Below, piece after piece: positions 45,530 through 56,241 of a stretch of DNA of 64,000 bases (positions are counted from its first letter, which is position 1; the number at the start of each line of letters is the position of its first letter). The position numbers were made by a program, and so were the translations under genes. This DNA comes from an uncultured Halocynthiibacter sp. (lineage in GTDB: Bacteria; Pseudomonadota; Alphaproteobacteria; Rhodobacterales; Rhodobacteraceae), in NCBI GenBank assembly GCA_947503035.1, contig CANNCD010000001.1:62001-126000 (forward strand). Reading direction: 5' to 3'. The notes beneath the pieces were generated by a model, which worked only from the letters and a program-made list of their open reading frames with translations, was not told where the DNA came from and ran no database searches.

Positions 45530-46431
45530 GCGGCGGCCTTTGAGTTATGCGATTGGGTGGTCGAGTGGATATAGGATGCGGCAACACCTATGGCGATGGC
45601 TTGGGGGTGTTTGCCGAGCGTTGGGTCGCCGATAGGACATGTGATCCGGTCGATGTCGGACGCGGATTTGCCAAGCGCGGCAAGGCGTTTTTGGAAACGC
45701 GCCCATTTGGTGTCGGACCCGATAAGGCCGGTTTTGACGTCTGGGCGGTCCAGAAGAGCAGCACAAAGTCGAAGGTCAAGTGCATGAGAGTGGGTCATGA
45801 CAAAGGCCTGTGTTTGTGGTGGCATGTATTGGACAACTTGGGTCGGGTCGGCCGCGATAAGCGGTGTGATATGTGCGGGCAGGTCGGGCATGCGGGCCTG
45901 TGAAATATCCACGAGCGTAACGTCAACATCGCCCATCGGGGCAAGGGTGGTGGCCAAGGCGTGGCCGACGTGCCCTGCGCCGAATATCCATACTGGAGAT
46001 TTCGACGCGGCCGGTTCGATCAGCCAGCCATCCATGTAGGCGGGCGTGTTTGGCGGGGCGGGCGCCCGCGTTGTGGCCTGCGCCACCACCGGACGGGCAA
46101 AGGGGGCGCCTGCCGTTGGCAGGCGTGACGCCTGTGTAAACCGTTCCGACACAAGGGTGACCGAGCCGCCGCAGCATTGACCCGTAGCGGGGCCAAGCGG
46201 GATGTGGAGCGTGTTGAGGTCGGCGTTGTTTTCGATCATCTGGCGCGCGCGGGTGGCGGCGTCGAATTCCAGCGCTCCGCCGCCGATGGTTCCGGATTGG
46301 CCATTTTCCCAGATCAACATCGATGCCCCGACTTCGCGTGGGGTGGAACCGCGGATATCGGCAACCACGACACGGACGACGGTTTTGTGCGCATCGATGG
46401 CACGGGCGAGGGCGGTGCGATCGAAGCTCAT
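45523..46431 (-). CDS. xdhC: Xanthine dehydrogenase accessory protein XdhC
   Basis: The 302-residue protein has the XdhC opening (GSTPREVGASMLIWE, GTIGGGALEFDAA, CCGGSV) and a Rossmann C-terminus (VWIFGAGHVGHALA). XdhC sulfurates and inserts the molybdenum cofactor into XdhB. ATGA overlap with xdhB. Confidence 0.95.
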   Translation of the reverse strand: MSFDRTALARAIDAHKTVVRVVVADIRGSTPREVGASMLIWENGQSGTIGGGALEFDAATRARQMIENNADLNTLHIPLGPATGQCCGGSVTLVSERFTQASRLPTAGAPFARPVVAQATTRAPAPPNTPAYMDGWLIEPAASKSPVWIFGAGHVGHALATTLAPMGDVDVTLVDISQARMPDLPAHITPLIAADPTQVVQYMPPQTQAFVMTHSHALDLRLCAALLDRPDVKTGLIGSDTKWARFQKRLAALGKSASDIDRITCPIGDPTLGKHPQAIAIGVAASYIHSTTQSHNSKAAAC

Positions 46432-48692
46432 GACTTGGCCCTCGCGATGGCGTTCATGATTTCTTCGGCAGTGGCGGGGGCATTCAAGGCGGGGTAGGTG
46501 TCGCCACAGGCCGCGATGGCGTTTGATATTGCAAGGAACACCGACGCCCCGTGGACAAAGGGGGGCTCGCCGACGGCTTTGGATTTGCCGATGGTGTCTT
46601 CGATGTTTTCCACGTCATAGAGCGCCACGTTGAACACATCAGGGCGGTCGGAACAGGCGGGGATTTTATAGGTCGATGGGGCGTGGGTGCGCAGACGGCC
46701 CGCATCGTCCCAAACCAGTTCCTCTGTGGTGAGCCAACCGGCCCCTTGGACAAAGGCGCCCTCGACCTGACCGATATCGAGGGCGGGGTTCAGCGATTTA
46801 CCCGCGTCATGCAGAATATCCGTGCGCAGAATGCGGTTTTCACCGGTCAGCGTATCGACGACCACCTCGGACACCGCCGCACCATAAGCGAAATAGAGGA
46901 ACGGGCGACCCTTGCCGGCGACGCGATCCCATTCGATTTTGGGGGTCTTGTAAAAGCCCGTGGAGGAAAGGGAAACGCGCGCCTCATAGGCCAGTTTCGC
47001 GGCCTCGGCAAAGCTGAGCTTGTGGGCACCGGCCATGACCATTCCATTGTCGAACATCACGCTCTCTATCGCGAAATGGTCACACAGGAAGGTCGTCAAA
47101 CGGGTCCGAAGGGTTTGGCAGGCGTCGCGCACGGCCATCCCGTTCAGGTCGGTGCCAGAGGACGCCGCAGTGGCGGAGGTATTCGGAACCTTGGCCGTGT
47201 CGGTCGCGGTGATTTTCACATCGGCCAGATCGATCCCAAGGGTCGAGGCCGCGACCTGCGCCAGCTTTTGAAATAGGCCTTGGCCCATCTCGGTGCCGCC
47301 GTGGTTCAGATGCACCGAGCCGTCCTGATATATATGCACCAAGGCCCCCGCTTGGTTCAAATGGGTGAGGGTGAAACTGATGCCGAATTTCACGGGGGTG
47401 AGGGCGATGCCCTTTTTCAAAATGGGGTTTTCGGCGTTCCATGTGTCGACGGCGGCGCGGCGGGCGATGTAATCCGAGGTCTCGACCAGACGGGCGGTGA
47501 TGTCGTCGATGACGCTATCCTCGATCACTTGATCATAGGGGGTTGTTTGGCCGTTCTCGTAGTAATTCGCGCGGCGCACAAGGACGGGGTCAAGACCCAG
47601 ATGCGCCGCGATATCATCCATCACACGTTCGATCCCCAGAATGCCCTGTGGCCCGCCAAAGCCGCGATAGGCCGTGGCGGATTGGGTGTTGGTGCGCAGG
47701 CGGTGGCTTTCGATCCGCACATGGGGCAGGTGATAGGTGTTGTCTGCGTGCAACATCGCGCGGTCCGCCACGGGGATGGACAGATCAAGCGCCCAGCCAC
47801 AACGACACATTTGAACGAAATCAATGCCTTGTATCACGCCATTGGCATCAAATCCCACGTCATAGGACACCCGAAAGTCGTGACGTTTGCCGGTGATCGT
47901 CATGTCATCATCGCGGTCATAGCGCATTTTACACGGCTTGCCCGTGGCACGTGCCGCAAGGGCGCAGGCAATGGCAAGCGCGTTGCCTTGGCTTTCTTTG
48001 CCGCCGAAACCGCCGCCCATGCGACGGGTTTCGACGCGCACGGAATGCATCGGGATGTGAAGGGCGTGGGCGACCTTGTGCTGGATTTCGGTCGGGTGCT
48101 GGGTCGAGGAATGCACGAGCATATCACCGGCCTCTTGCGGCAGAACCATGGCCGCCTGACCTTCGAGGTAAAAGTGTTCCTGCCCCCCGATGTCGATCTG
48201 CCCCGTTGTCCGATGTTGCGCCATATGGAGGGCGTCGTCGACGTCGCCCTTGGTCCAGACGCGCGGGCCATCGTCAAAGTGGGTTTCGGCGGCCAAGGCG
48301 TCCTCATAGGTCAGGATCGCGGGGTGTTCGGTATATGAAACGTCGGCCAAACGCGCGGCCTTGCGCGCGGCAAGGTGGGACGTTGCGACCACCAAAAAGA
48401 TCGGCTGGCCGACGTAATGTACGGTGCCCGTGGCGAGCAGCGGTTCGTCGTGGACCGAGGGCGAACAATCCGGCATCTCGTCGAAATCGTCGGCGGATAG
48501 AACCGCCACGACACCATCGGCGGCGCGCACGGGGGCAAGGTCCATCGTGTCGATATGCCCGTGGGCAACCGTTGACAGGCCAAAGGCCAGATGCAGCGTG
48601 CCGGTCGGCGTCGGGATATCATCCACATAGCGCGCCGTGCCGGCCACATGAAGCGGGGCGGCGTCGTGGGGTTTGGATTGGTGCAGGCTCAT
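46428..48692 (-). CDS. xdhB: Xanthine dehydrogenase molybdopterin subunit XdhB
   Basis: The 754-residue subunit has GGGFGGKESQ, AYRGFGGPQG with the substrate arginine, GTEMGQGLFQK and AVGEPPF with the catalytic glutamate E709. These are the landmarks of active xanthine dehydrogenases. ATG 48692 overlaps the xdhA stop by four bases; a longer frame to 48863 is rejected because it lies inside xdhA. Confidence 0.96.
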   Translation of the reverse strand: MSLHQSKPHDAAPLHVAGTARYVDDIPTPTGTLHLAFGLSTVAHGHIDTMDLAPVRAADGVVAVLSADDFDEMPDCSPSVHDEPLLATGTVHYVGQPIFLVVATSHLAARKAARLADVSYTEHPAILTYEDALAAETHFDDGPRVWTKGDVDDALHMAQHRTTGQIDIGGQEHFYLEGQAAMVLPQEAGDMLVHSSTQHPTEIQHKVAHALHIPMHSVRVETRRMGGGFGGKESQGNALAIACALAARATGKPCKMRYDRDDDMTITGKRHDFRVSYDVGFDANGVIQGIDFVQMCRCGWALDLSIPVADRAMLHADNTYHLPHVRIESHRLRTNTQSATAYRGFGGPQGILGIERVMDDIAAHLGLDPVLVRRANYYENGQTTPYDQVIEDSVIDDITARLVETSDYIARRAAVDTWNAENPILKKGIALTPVKFGISFTLTHLNQAGALVHIYQDGSVHLNHGGTEMGQGLFQKLAQVAASTLGIDLADVKITATDTAKVPNTSATAASSGTDLNGMAVRDACQTLRTRLTTFLCDHFAIESVMFDNGMVMAGAHKLSFAEAAKLAYEARVSLSSTGFYKTPKIEWDRVAGKGRPFLYFAYGAAVSEVVVDTLTGENRILRTDILHDAGKSLNPALDIGQVEGAFVQGAGWLTTEELVWDDAGRLRTHAPSTYKIPACSDRPDVFNVALYDVENIEDTIGKSKAVGEPPFVHGASVFLAISNAIAACGDTYPALNAPATAEEIMNAIARAKS

Positions 48693-50062
48693 GCGCTGAC
48701 CTCCAACACGGAGACGGGTGCGCCGGACAGGTCGTGGAAATAGCGGATCAAGAGGTTCGACGCGGTGGTCAGGCGGTAATCGGCGCTGGCGCGTGCGTCG
48801 GACATGGGGGTGTAGTCGGCGCCGAATTGCGCCGCGGCGTTGGTCACGGTATCGATGGTCCATGGTTGGCCGATCAAGGCCGCCTCAACCGTTTTGGCGC
48901 GGTGCGGTGTGCCCGCCATACCGCCGAATGCAATGCGCGCATCGGTGACCATGCCGTCGATCACCATCACATTAAAACAGCCACAGAGCGCCGAGATATC
49001 CTGATCGAACCGTTTCGAAATCTTGTAACAGCGCAGGGCCTCGGCCTGTTTTGGGATCACGACGCCGATGACAAATTCACCCAGTTTGATGTCCTGTTTG
49101 CCATAGGAGATAAAGAAATCCTCAAGCGGGATATTCCGGTGGTCGTCGCCATGACGCAGGTAGAGCGTGGCGCCAAGGGCGATCAGGGCGGGAGGGGCAT
49201 CGCCGATGGGGGAGCCGTTCGCGATATTGCCGCCGATGGTCGCGGCGTTGCGCACTTGGGTTGAACCGTAACGTTTGATCATTTCGGCAAAGCTGGGCGC
49301 GAAATCGGCGACGGCCTTGCCCAGATCGGTGATAGTAACACCGGCGCCAACGGCCAGAACCTCGCCCGTGTCTTGGATGGTCTGCAGGTCCTCGACACGG
49401 TTGAGGAATGCGATTTTATCAAGCTGTGTCAGGTGTTTGGTGACCCAAAGTCCCACATCCGTCGCCCCGCCAATAAGCGTGGCGTCGGGATTGGCGGCGT
49501 ACCATGCGGCCAATTCATCCGATGTGGTTGGTTGCACCCAATTGCCCCCCGTGGGCGCGTCGGGAATGGGGCGGATTTCGCCGCCCAGATGGGGCGGAAC
49601 GGCGGCGTCTTCGGCGGCCTTGGCGGCGCGAATGATGGGGGCATAGCCGGTACAGCGACAGAGGTTCCCCGCAAGTGTCGTGTCATGATCCGTTTCGCCA
49701 TTGGCATGGGCCGTGGCCATCGACATCACAAAACCAGGGGTGCAGAACCCACATTGAGACCCGTGATGTTCAACCATTGTGTCCTGCACCGGATGCGGCG
49801 TGCCATCTGGGGCGGCCAATCCTTCGACGGTGCGGACGGATTTACCATTCAGTTGTGGCAAAAACAGAATACAGGCGTTCATCGCACGCGCACCCGCGTC
49901 ATCGCGCACCATGACCGTACAGGCGCCACAGTCGCCTTCGTTACAGCCTTCTTTTGTACCAGTAAGGGCACGCTCTTCGCGCAGCCAATCCAATAGGGTC
50001 CGTGTCGGGTTAACGCCCGAGAGGCGGACCGTCTCTCCGTTCAGAAGAAACGCAATATCCAT
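48689..50062 (-). CDS. xdhA: Xanthine dehydrogenase FeS/FAD subunit XdhA
   Basis: The 457-residue subunit has a [2Fe-2S] domain (CNEGDCGAC), a second cluster domain (CGFCTPGF, NLCRCTGY) and an FAD domain (IGGATDVGLW, GGNIANGSPIGD). ATG 50062 was chosen because the ferredoxin fold begins there; GGCGAG lies upstream. It is first in the operon. Confidence 0.95.
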   Translation of the reverse strand: MDIAFLLNGETVRLSGVNPTRTLLDWLREERALTGTKEGCNEGDCGACTVMVRDDAGARAMNACILFLPQLNGKSVRTVEGLAAPDGTPHPVQDTMVEHHGSQCGFCTPGFVMSMATAHANGETDHDTTLAGNLCRCTGYAPIIRAAKAAEDAAVPPHLGGEIRPIPDAPTGGNWVQPTTSDELAAWYAANPDATLIGGATDVGLWVTKHLTQLDKIAFLNRVEDLQTIQDTGEVLAVGAGVTITDLGKAVADFAPSFAEMIKRYGSTQVRNAATIGGNIANGSPIGDAPPALIALGATLYLRHGDDHRNIPLEDFFISYGKQDIKLGEFVIGVVIPKQAEALRCYKISKRFDQDISALCGCFNVMVIDGMVTDARIAFGGMAGTPHRAKTVEAALIGQPWTIDTVTNAAAQFGADYTPMSDARASADYRLTTASNLLIRYFHDLSGAPVSVLEVSA

Positions 50063-50313
50063 TGCAATACTCGCCACGTTCTCTTCGATGAGGTTGCTGG
50101 CAGGTCCACCCGATGCGGCGGAAAGCGGACATGCACCCCGTTGTTCATAAATCAAAGCCGCTTTTTGATCATTTGGCAAGGATTCTGCGCGGGATGTATT
50201 AACATTCTGTCAATATTTTCATCACTTGCCCAAAATGCGGGCGACAAAAACAGTTGTGCATAAGTCGCGTTTCGCCCTTTCCGGTCAGGGGGCAGATGGG
50301 ATAGCGTCGGGAC

Positions 50314-53300
50314 ATGTCCAAAGAACCTCGATTCATACACCTGCGCACCCATACCGAATATTCCCTTCTTGAGGGGGCCTTGCCGGTCAAAAAACTGTCT
50401 GGTCTTGTTGAAAAACACGACATGCCCGCAGTGGCCGTGACCGACAGCAACAACCTGTTTTGTGCATTGGAATTCTCGGTCTATGCCCAAGGGGCAGGGG
50501 TCCAGCCCATCGTCGGCTGTCAGGTGGATGTGGCCTTTGACGCGGCCGCACCGGGGGAGCAGCCCCGCGCGCCGGCGCCGGTCGTTTTGCTGTCTCAGAA
50601 CGAGACGGGCTATATGAACTTGATGGAGCTAAGTTCTTGTCTTTATGTGGATAATGGCGGGGAATTGCCGCAAGTGTCCATGGACGAGCTTGAGAAACAC
50701 TCGGAAGGGTTGATTTGTCTGACCGGTGGGGCCGAGGGGCCATTGGGCAAGCTGATCCAGACGTCGCAGATGCCCAAGGCGCAGGCGTTTATTGAACGTC
50801 TGAAAACCATTTATGGCGACCGGTTGTATATGGAATTGCAACGTCACCCCGGTGAAGGCGGCCAATGCACCGAAGGGGAACGGGCCACGGAGCGCACGTT
50901 CCTTGAAATGGCCTATGCGATGGATATTCCGCTGGTTGCGACCAACGATGTCTATTTCCCCAAAACCGAAATGTACGAGGCCCACGACGCCCTGATCTGT
51001 ATCTCAGAGGGCGCCTATGTGGACCAACAATCGGGGCGGCGCCGTTTGACGCCCCAGCATTATTTCAAATCCCAAGAGGAAATGATCGCGCTGTTTGCCG
51101 ATCTGCCCGAGGCGATTGAGAACACGATTGAGATCGCGCAACGTTGTGCCTTTGCGACCTATCGCCGTGACCCGATCCTGCCGAAGTTCGCCGATGACGA
51201 GGTTCAGGAACTGACCCGCATTGCGAACGAAGGTTTGCAGAAACGTTTGGCCGTGATCCCCCATGCCGTATCGGTTGAGGAATACCAAAAACGTCTCGAT
51301 TTCGAACTCGACATTATCCAAGGCATGGGGTTCCCGGGCTATTTCCTGATCGTTGCGGACTTTATCCAATGGGGCAAGGATCAGGGTATTCCAATTGGCC
51401 CCGGTCGTGGGTCCGGTGCGGGGTCTTTGGTGGCCTATGCGTTGACGATCACAGACCTTGACCCGATGCGCTATAGCCTTCTGTTTGAGCGGTTCTTGAA
51501 CCCCGAACGTGTGTCTATGCCGGATTTCGATATCGATTTCTGTATGGATCGCCGCGAAGAGGTGATCAAATACGTGCAACAGAAATATGGCCGCGACAAG
51601 GTGGGGCAGATCATCACATTCGGTGCGCTTTTGTCCAAGGCCGCCGTGCGTGACATTGGTCGCGTGCTACAGATGCCATACGGGCAGGTTGACCGCCTGT
51701 CGAAACTGATCCCCGTTGAGGGCGTGAAACCCGTGTCCATCGCACAGGCCCTGACCGAAGAACCGCGTCTTCGCGAAGAGGCCAAGAACGAAGAGGTCGT
51801 TGACCGGCTTTTGACCTATGGCCAGCAGGTCGAGGGGTTGCTCCGTAACGCATCCACCCACGCGGCGGGTGTGGTGATTGGCGACCGTCCGCTTGATCAA
51901 CTGGTGCCTTTGTACCAAGACCCCCGTTCGGACATGCCCGCGACCCAGTTCAACATGAAATGGGTGGAACAGGCCGGTCTGGTAAAATTCGACTTCTTGG
52001 GTCTGAAAACCCTGACCGTTGTGCAAAACGCCGTGGATCTGATTGTGGGCGGGGGGCGCGACATTCACATCGCCCCCGATGGCACCCAATTGTACGAACC
52101 CGCCGAGGGCACGATCAACGAAATCAACGCCATCCCGTTGGATGATGAGGCGTCGTATAAACTCTATGCATCCGCCAAAACCGTCGCCGTGTTTCAGGTT
52201 GAGAGTAGCGGCATGATGGATGCGCTGCGGCGCATGAAACCCACCTGTATCGAGGACATCGTTGCGCTTGTGGCGCTTTATCGTCCTGGTCCGATGGAGA
52301 ACATCCCGACCTATTGTGAGGTAAAGAATGGGTTGAAGGAAATCGAATCCGTCCACCCGTTGATCGATCACATCCTTGAGGAAACCCAAGGGATTATCGT
52401 TTACCAAGAACAGGTTATGCAGATCGCACAGGTCATGGGGGGCTATTCCTTGGGCGGCGCCGACCTTTTGCGTCGTGCGATGGGTAAGAAGATCAAAGAG
52501 GCGATGGACGCCGAACGACCCAAGTTCGAAAAGGGTGCCGCCGAAAATGGTGTGCCCGCGAAAAAGGCCAAAGAGGTCTTTGACCTTCTCGAAAAATTCG
52601 CCAACTACGGGTTCAACAAATCCCACGCGGCGGCCTATGCGGTGGTGTCGTATCAGACCGCTTGGCTCAAGGCGAACCACCCCGTGGAATTCATGGCGGG
52701 CGTCATGAATTGCGATATCCACCTGACGGATAAGCTATCGATTTACGCAGAAGAGGTCCGTCGCGGCCTTGATATCGGGATCATTCCGCCCTGTGTGAAC
52801 CGATCCGAGGCGACGTTCACCGTGCATGACGGCAAGGTCGTTTACGCGCTGGGCGGGTTGAAAAACGTCGGCGTCGAGGCGATGAAATTGGTGACCGAGG
52901 GGCGCGATGGCAAACCGTTCGCCACCCTCTTTGATTTCGCCCGTCGGGTTGATCTGAAGCGGGTCGGGAAACGGCCGCTGGAAATGTTGGCGCGTGCCGG
53001 TGCGTTTGATCTGTTGGACCCGAACCGCCGCCGTGTGTTCGAGAGCCTTGAGGGGTTGGTGGGCTATTCCGCCGCGATCCACGAACAGCGCGCCTCGAAC
53101 CAAGTGTCCCTATTTGGCGAGGCGGGCGATGACCTTCCGGAACCGCGCCTGTCGAACATCCCCGACTGGGAAAATGACGAAAAGCTTGGCGAAGAAAACA
53201 AGGCCATCGGCTTCTATCTGTCGGGTCACCCGCTTGATGATTACATGCCTGCGCTCAAACGCAAAAAGGTCGTCACCTTGGCCGAGGCCGAGGCATTGGC

Positions 53301-53823
53301 CGAACAACGTGGGGCCGCCGCCGTGAGTGTCGGCGTGATCGTATCCGGCCTTCAGGAACGCAAATCGGGGCGGGGAACGCGGTTCTTTCGGATGAATATT
53401 TCCGACCCGACCAGCCAGATTTCCGGCATGGCGATGTTCCCCAAGGACTTTGATCAGGTCCGCGCGGTCTTTGACAAAACCACCCGCGTGGTGATGCAGC
53501 TTGAGGCGAAATTCGAGGACGGCCAGTTCGACCCCATCGCGCGCGGCGTCACCCCCATCGAAACCGTGGTCGAGGACGCAGGCACCGCCGGTCTGCGCGT
53601 GTTTGTGGACGAGGTCGGGGCGGTGGATACGGTCGCCGATCTTCTGAACCGCGCCGCAAGCGAGGCCAAAGGCCGTGGCCGCGGCCCCGTGTCGTTCTGT
53701 CTGATGGATCCCACATTACCGGGCGAAGTCGAAATGGACCTCGCCGCGGAATACCCCGTCACGCCGAAATTGAAACAGGCGATTAAGAGTCTGTCTGGCG
53801 TGATGGATGTTGAGGAGGTTTAG
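50314..53823 (+). CDS. dnaE: DNA polymerase III alpha subunit DnaE
   Basis: The 1169-residue replicative polymerase has the PHP domain (HLRTHTEYSLLEG), the catalytic core (GRGSGAGSLVAYALTITD and PDFDIDF with the metal aspartates), the finger region and a C-terminal OB domain. The upstream 251-base gap has no recognisable regulator site. Confidence 0.97.
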   Translation: MSKEPRFIHLRTHTEYSLLEGALPVKKLSGLVEKHDMPAVAVTDSNNLFCALEFSVYAQGAGVQPIVGCQVDVAFDAAAPGEQPRAPAPVVLLSQNETGYMNLMELSSCLYVDNGGELPQVSMDELEKHSEGLICLTGGAEGPLGKLIQTSQMPKAQAFIERLKTIYGDRLYMELQRHPGEGGQCTEGERATERTFLEMAYAMDIPLVATNDVYFPKTEMYEAHDALICISEGAYVDQQSGRRRLTPQHYFKSQEEMIALFADLPEAIENTIEIAQRCAFATYRRDPILPKFADDEVQELTRIANEGLQKRLAVIPHAVSVEEYQKRLDFELDIIQGMGFPGYFLIVADFIQWGKDQGIPIGPGRGSGAGSLVAYALTITDLDPMRYSLLFERFLNPERVSMPDFDIDFCMDRREEVIKYVQQKYGRDKVGQIITFGALLSKAAVRDIGRVLQMPYGQVDRLSKLIPVEGVKPVSIAQALTEEPRLREEAKNEEVVDRLLTYGQQVEGLLRNASTHAAGVVIGDRPLDQLVPLYQDPRSDMPATQFNMKWVEQAGLVKFDFLGLKTLTVVQNAVDLIVGGGRDIHIAPDGTQLYEPAEGTINEINAIPLDDEASYKLYASAKTVAVFQVESSGMMDALRRMKPTCIEDIVALVALYRPGPMENIPTYCEVKNGLKEIESVHPLIDHILEETQGIIVYQEQVMQIAQVMGGYSLGGADLLRRAMGKKIKEAMDAERPKFEKGAAENGVPAKKAKEVFDLLEKFANYGFNKSHAAAYAVVSYQTAWLKANHPVEFMAGVMNCDIHLTDKLSIYAEEVRRGLDIGIIPPCVNRSEATFTVHDGKVVYALGGLKNVGVEAMKLVTEGRDGKPFATLFDFARRVDLKRVGKRPLEMLARAGAFDLLDPNRRRVFESLEGLVGYSAAIHEQRASNQVSLFGEAGDDLPEPRLSNIPDWENDEKLGEENKAIGFYLSGHPLDDYMPALKRKKVVTLAEAEALAEQRGAAAVSVGVIVSGLQERKSGRGTRFFRMNISDPTSQISGMAMFPKDFDQVRAVFDKTTRVVMQLEAKFEDGQFDPIARGVTPIETVVEDAGTAGLRVFVDEVGAVDTVADLLNRAASEAKGRGRGPVSFCLMDPTLPGEVEMDLAAEYPVTPKLKQAIKSLSGVMDVEEV

Positions 53824-54405
53824 GTGGAAGCACCAGCGGTACCAAATACACACAAGGTCATTGCGAAGTATCTTCGCGATTCCCTTGGGGGGGAGCCCAA
53901 GGTAAAAACACGCTGGGACGAAAACGAGTCCACGAAAATAGCACTCTTCGAAGGCGATCATCGTTCAGAGCCACCTTTGTGGTCGTTTGGGACGATTGGT
54001 GTGTCAGACCACCAAAATTTCAACGCGCGGCGAAGCCAAGACGTGCCAGTCGAGCTGGTCACAACGTCCAGCGACTATCGGATGGCAAATGTCATGGCCA
54101 CGCTTGCGTTTCGAAAACTAAATGACGGACACGATTTTTGGCCAGACAAAATCGAAGAAAACGTCATCGACATCTATGGATGGGCTGTGGCGTGTAAACA
54201 CATTCTTTTTGTGGATGTCTTTTCGTCGGACATAAAGCCGTTGCAACTTCGGGAAACTGGACGGGGCGTACATTGGCTTGAGGTGCTTCCTATCACCGAA
54301 AAAGAGCGGCGTTTTATCAAAGACCGTGGCGCGCGGACCTTTACACAGGCGATCCCTGTAGGAAGCGATGCATACCTAAGACTTGATCGCCCTTCATACG
54401 TTTAA
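53824..54405 (+). CDS. SUFU-domain (suppressor-of-fused-like) protein
   Basis: The 193-residue protein looks like the bacterial SUFU family (LWSFGTIGVSDH, VPVELVTTSSDYRMANVMATLAF, FVDVFSSDIK, WLEVLPITEKE), members of which act as immunity proteins of polymorphic toxins or of unknown function. GTG 53824 follows the dnaE stop directly and GAGGAGG lies within the dnaE end, so translation is coupled. No toxin gene is near. The A+T-rich codons of its first third look unlike dnaE. Confidence 0.75.
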   Translation: MEAPAVPNTHKVIAKYLRDSLGGEPKVKTRWDENESTKIALFEGDHRSEPPLWSFGTIGVSDHQNFNARRSQDVPVELVTTSSDYRMANVMATLAFRKLNDGHDFWPDKIEENVIDIYGWAVACKHILFVDVFSSDIKPLQLRETGRGVHWLEVLPITEKERRFIKDRGARTFTQAIPVGSDAYLRLDRPSYV

Positions 54406-54417
54406 GTCGCGCGCACC

Positions 54418-54627
54418 CTACCAATGCGGCGGTCTTTGATCGGACAGTGCGACTGTCCCGCCGGCGCCTTGTTCGCGCGACGCCTCGCGTTCCATCAGCA
54501 TCCGCACGCGGTTTGTGAGCAGTGTCAGTTCCCCGTCCTGTCGCGCGATAATGTCGGACAGGTCCTCGACCGCGCGGGTCAGGTGGGCCAGTTGTTCTTC
54601 GAGGTCGGTGATGCGTTGATCTGTCAT
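54418..54627 (-). CDS. slyX: SlyX family protein
   Basis: The 69-residue coiled-coil product (ITDLEEQLAHLTRAVEDLSD) ends in PPHW, both SlyX traits. Function is unknown. It converges on the SUFU gene. Confidence 0.88.
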   Translation of the reverse strand: MTDQRITDLEEQLAHLTRAVEDLSDIIARQDGELTLLTNRVRMLMEREASREQGAGGTVALSDQRPPHW

Positions 54628-54741
54628 GAAATCTTCTTAGCGGTAAATTATACGCAGTGACAGGGGATATGTGCCGTTTGCCTTGCCCCCAGCGCCCTTG
54701 TCGGATAAACGCGGACGCGAACGACCACAAGGGAACGACCC

Positions 54742-56241
54742 ATGGCCAAGCCAAAGAAAACACCCCGCCCCAAGGCACTTCCGCCCAAGGGATTTCGCGA
54801 CTATTTCGGTGCAGATGTAACCGAGCGTAAACATATGCTTGATGGCATCGCGGACGTGTATCATCGGTACGGCTTTGAGGCGCTTGAGACGTCAGGGGTT
54901 GAGACCGTCGAGGCGCTGGGTAAATTCCTGCCGGATGTGGATCGCCCGAATGAAGGTGTGTTTGCGTGGCAAGAGGATGACAGCGACTGGGTTGCCTTGC
55001 GGTATGACCTGACGGCGCCATTGGCCCGTGTGTACGCGCAGTTCCGCAATGATCTTCCGACGCCGTATCGCCGCTATGCGATGGGGACGGTGTGGCGCAA
55101 CGAAAAACCGGGCCCCGGCCGGTATCGTCAGTTCTATCAATGTGATGCGGATACCGTGGGCGCGCCAAGCGTTGCCGCAGATGCCGAGATTTGCGCGATG
55201 TTGTCCGATACATTGGAAACCGTCGGGATTGATCGCGGCGATTACATTGTGCGCGTGAACAACCGCAAAGTGTTGAATGGTGTGATGGAGGTCGCGGGCG
55301 TCTTGGACCCATCCGACCCCGATAAATTCATCAATGAACGTGGCATTGTGCTGCGCGCGATTGATAAATTGGATCGTCTTGGCACCGATGGTGTTCGGGC
55401 GCTTCTGGGTGAAGGGCGCAAAGATGCGTCTGGTGATTTCACCAAGGGCGCTGGGCTTTCGGCGGAACAGGCCGAGATCGTCATGGGCTTTATGTCTGCG
55501 AAACGTGACACGGGTGCGCTTACGGTTGCGCGTCTGCATGAACTTGTGCGCGGCTCCAAGGTGGGCGCCGATGGCGTGAACGAACTTGAGACCATCGCGA
55601 CGTTGCTGGCCGCCCAAGGGTACAACAGCGACCGGATCGAGATCGATCCGAGCGTGGTGCGCGGGCTTGGCTATTATACCGGTCCTGTCTACGAGGCCGA
55701 ATTGACGTTCAAGATCTTGGACGAAAAGGGCCGCGAACGTGATTTCGGCTCTGTGTCTGGTGGCGGTCGTTATGATGATCTGGTGAAACGCTTCACCGGC
55801 CAAGAGGTTCCCGCGACTGGTGTGTCCATTGGTGTGGACCGTCTGTTGGCCGCGCTTCGCATGAAGGGGCAGGTGGCGTCGATTCCGCAGGGGCCCGTTG
55901 TTGTGACCGTGATGGATAAATCGCAAATGCCAGCGTACCAAACCATGGTCGCTGAACTCCGCAACGCGGGTATCCGGTCCGAGGTCTATTTGGGCAACCC
56001 CAAGAATTTCGGGAACCAGCTCAAATACGCAGACAAACGACATTCCCCGATTGCCGTCATCATGGGCGGCGACGAGGCCGAGCGCGGCGTGATCCAGATC
56101 AAGGATTTGATCCTTGGTGCCAAGATCGCCGAAAACGCCACGCTTGAAGAATGGAAGGAACGCCCATCGCAATACGAAGTGCCCCGTGGGGATTTGGTTG
56201 CGAAGGTACGTGAAATTTTGGCGGAGCAAGCCAGTGACTGA
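54742..56241 (+). CDS. hisS: Histidyl-tRNA synthetase HisS
   Basis: The 499-residue class II synthetase has motif 2 ([20 protein letters not shown]), the HisA motif ([11 protein letters not shown]) and GGGRYDDL, plus the C-terminal anticodon domain. It is followed by its paralogue hisZ. Confidence 0.96.
   Translation: MAKPKKTPRPKALPPKGFRDYFGADVTERKHMLDGIADVYHRYGFEALETSGVETVEALGKFLPDVDRPNEGVFAWQEDDSDWVALRYDLTAPLARVYAQFRNDLPTPYRRYAMGTVWRNEKPGPGRYRQFYQCDADTVGAPSVAADAEICAMLSDTLETVGIDRGDYIVRVNNRKVLNGVMEVAGVLDPSDPDKFINERGIVLRAIDKLDRLGTDGVRALLGEGRKDASGDFTKGAGLSAEQAEIVMGFMSAKRDTGALTVARLHELVRGSKVGADGVNELETIATLLAAQGYNSDRIEIDPSVVRGLGYYTGPVYEAELTFKILDEKGRERDFGSVSGGGRYDDLVKRFTGQEVPATGVSIGVDRLLAALRMKGQVASIPQGPVVVTVMDKSQMPAYQTMVAELRNAGIRSEVYLGNPKNFGNQLKYADKRHSPIAVIMGGDEAERGVIQIKDLILGAKIAENATLEEWKERPSQYEVPRGDLVAKVREILAEQASD

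Noticed and set aside
48693-48863. Longer N-terminus for XdhB
   Set aside because: The Arg-rich extension overlaps xdhA and is unlike the family; ATG 48692 with ATGA overlap fits.
56114-56233. Longer N-terminus for HisZ
   Set aside because: It would lie within hisS and has no match to the HisZ N-terminus; GTG 56234 has a good ribosome site.
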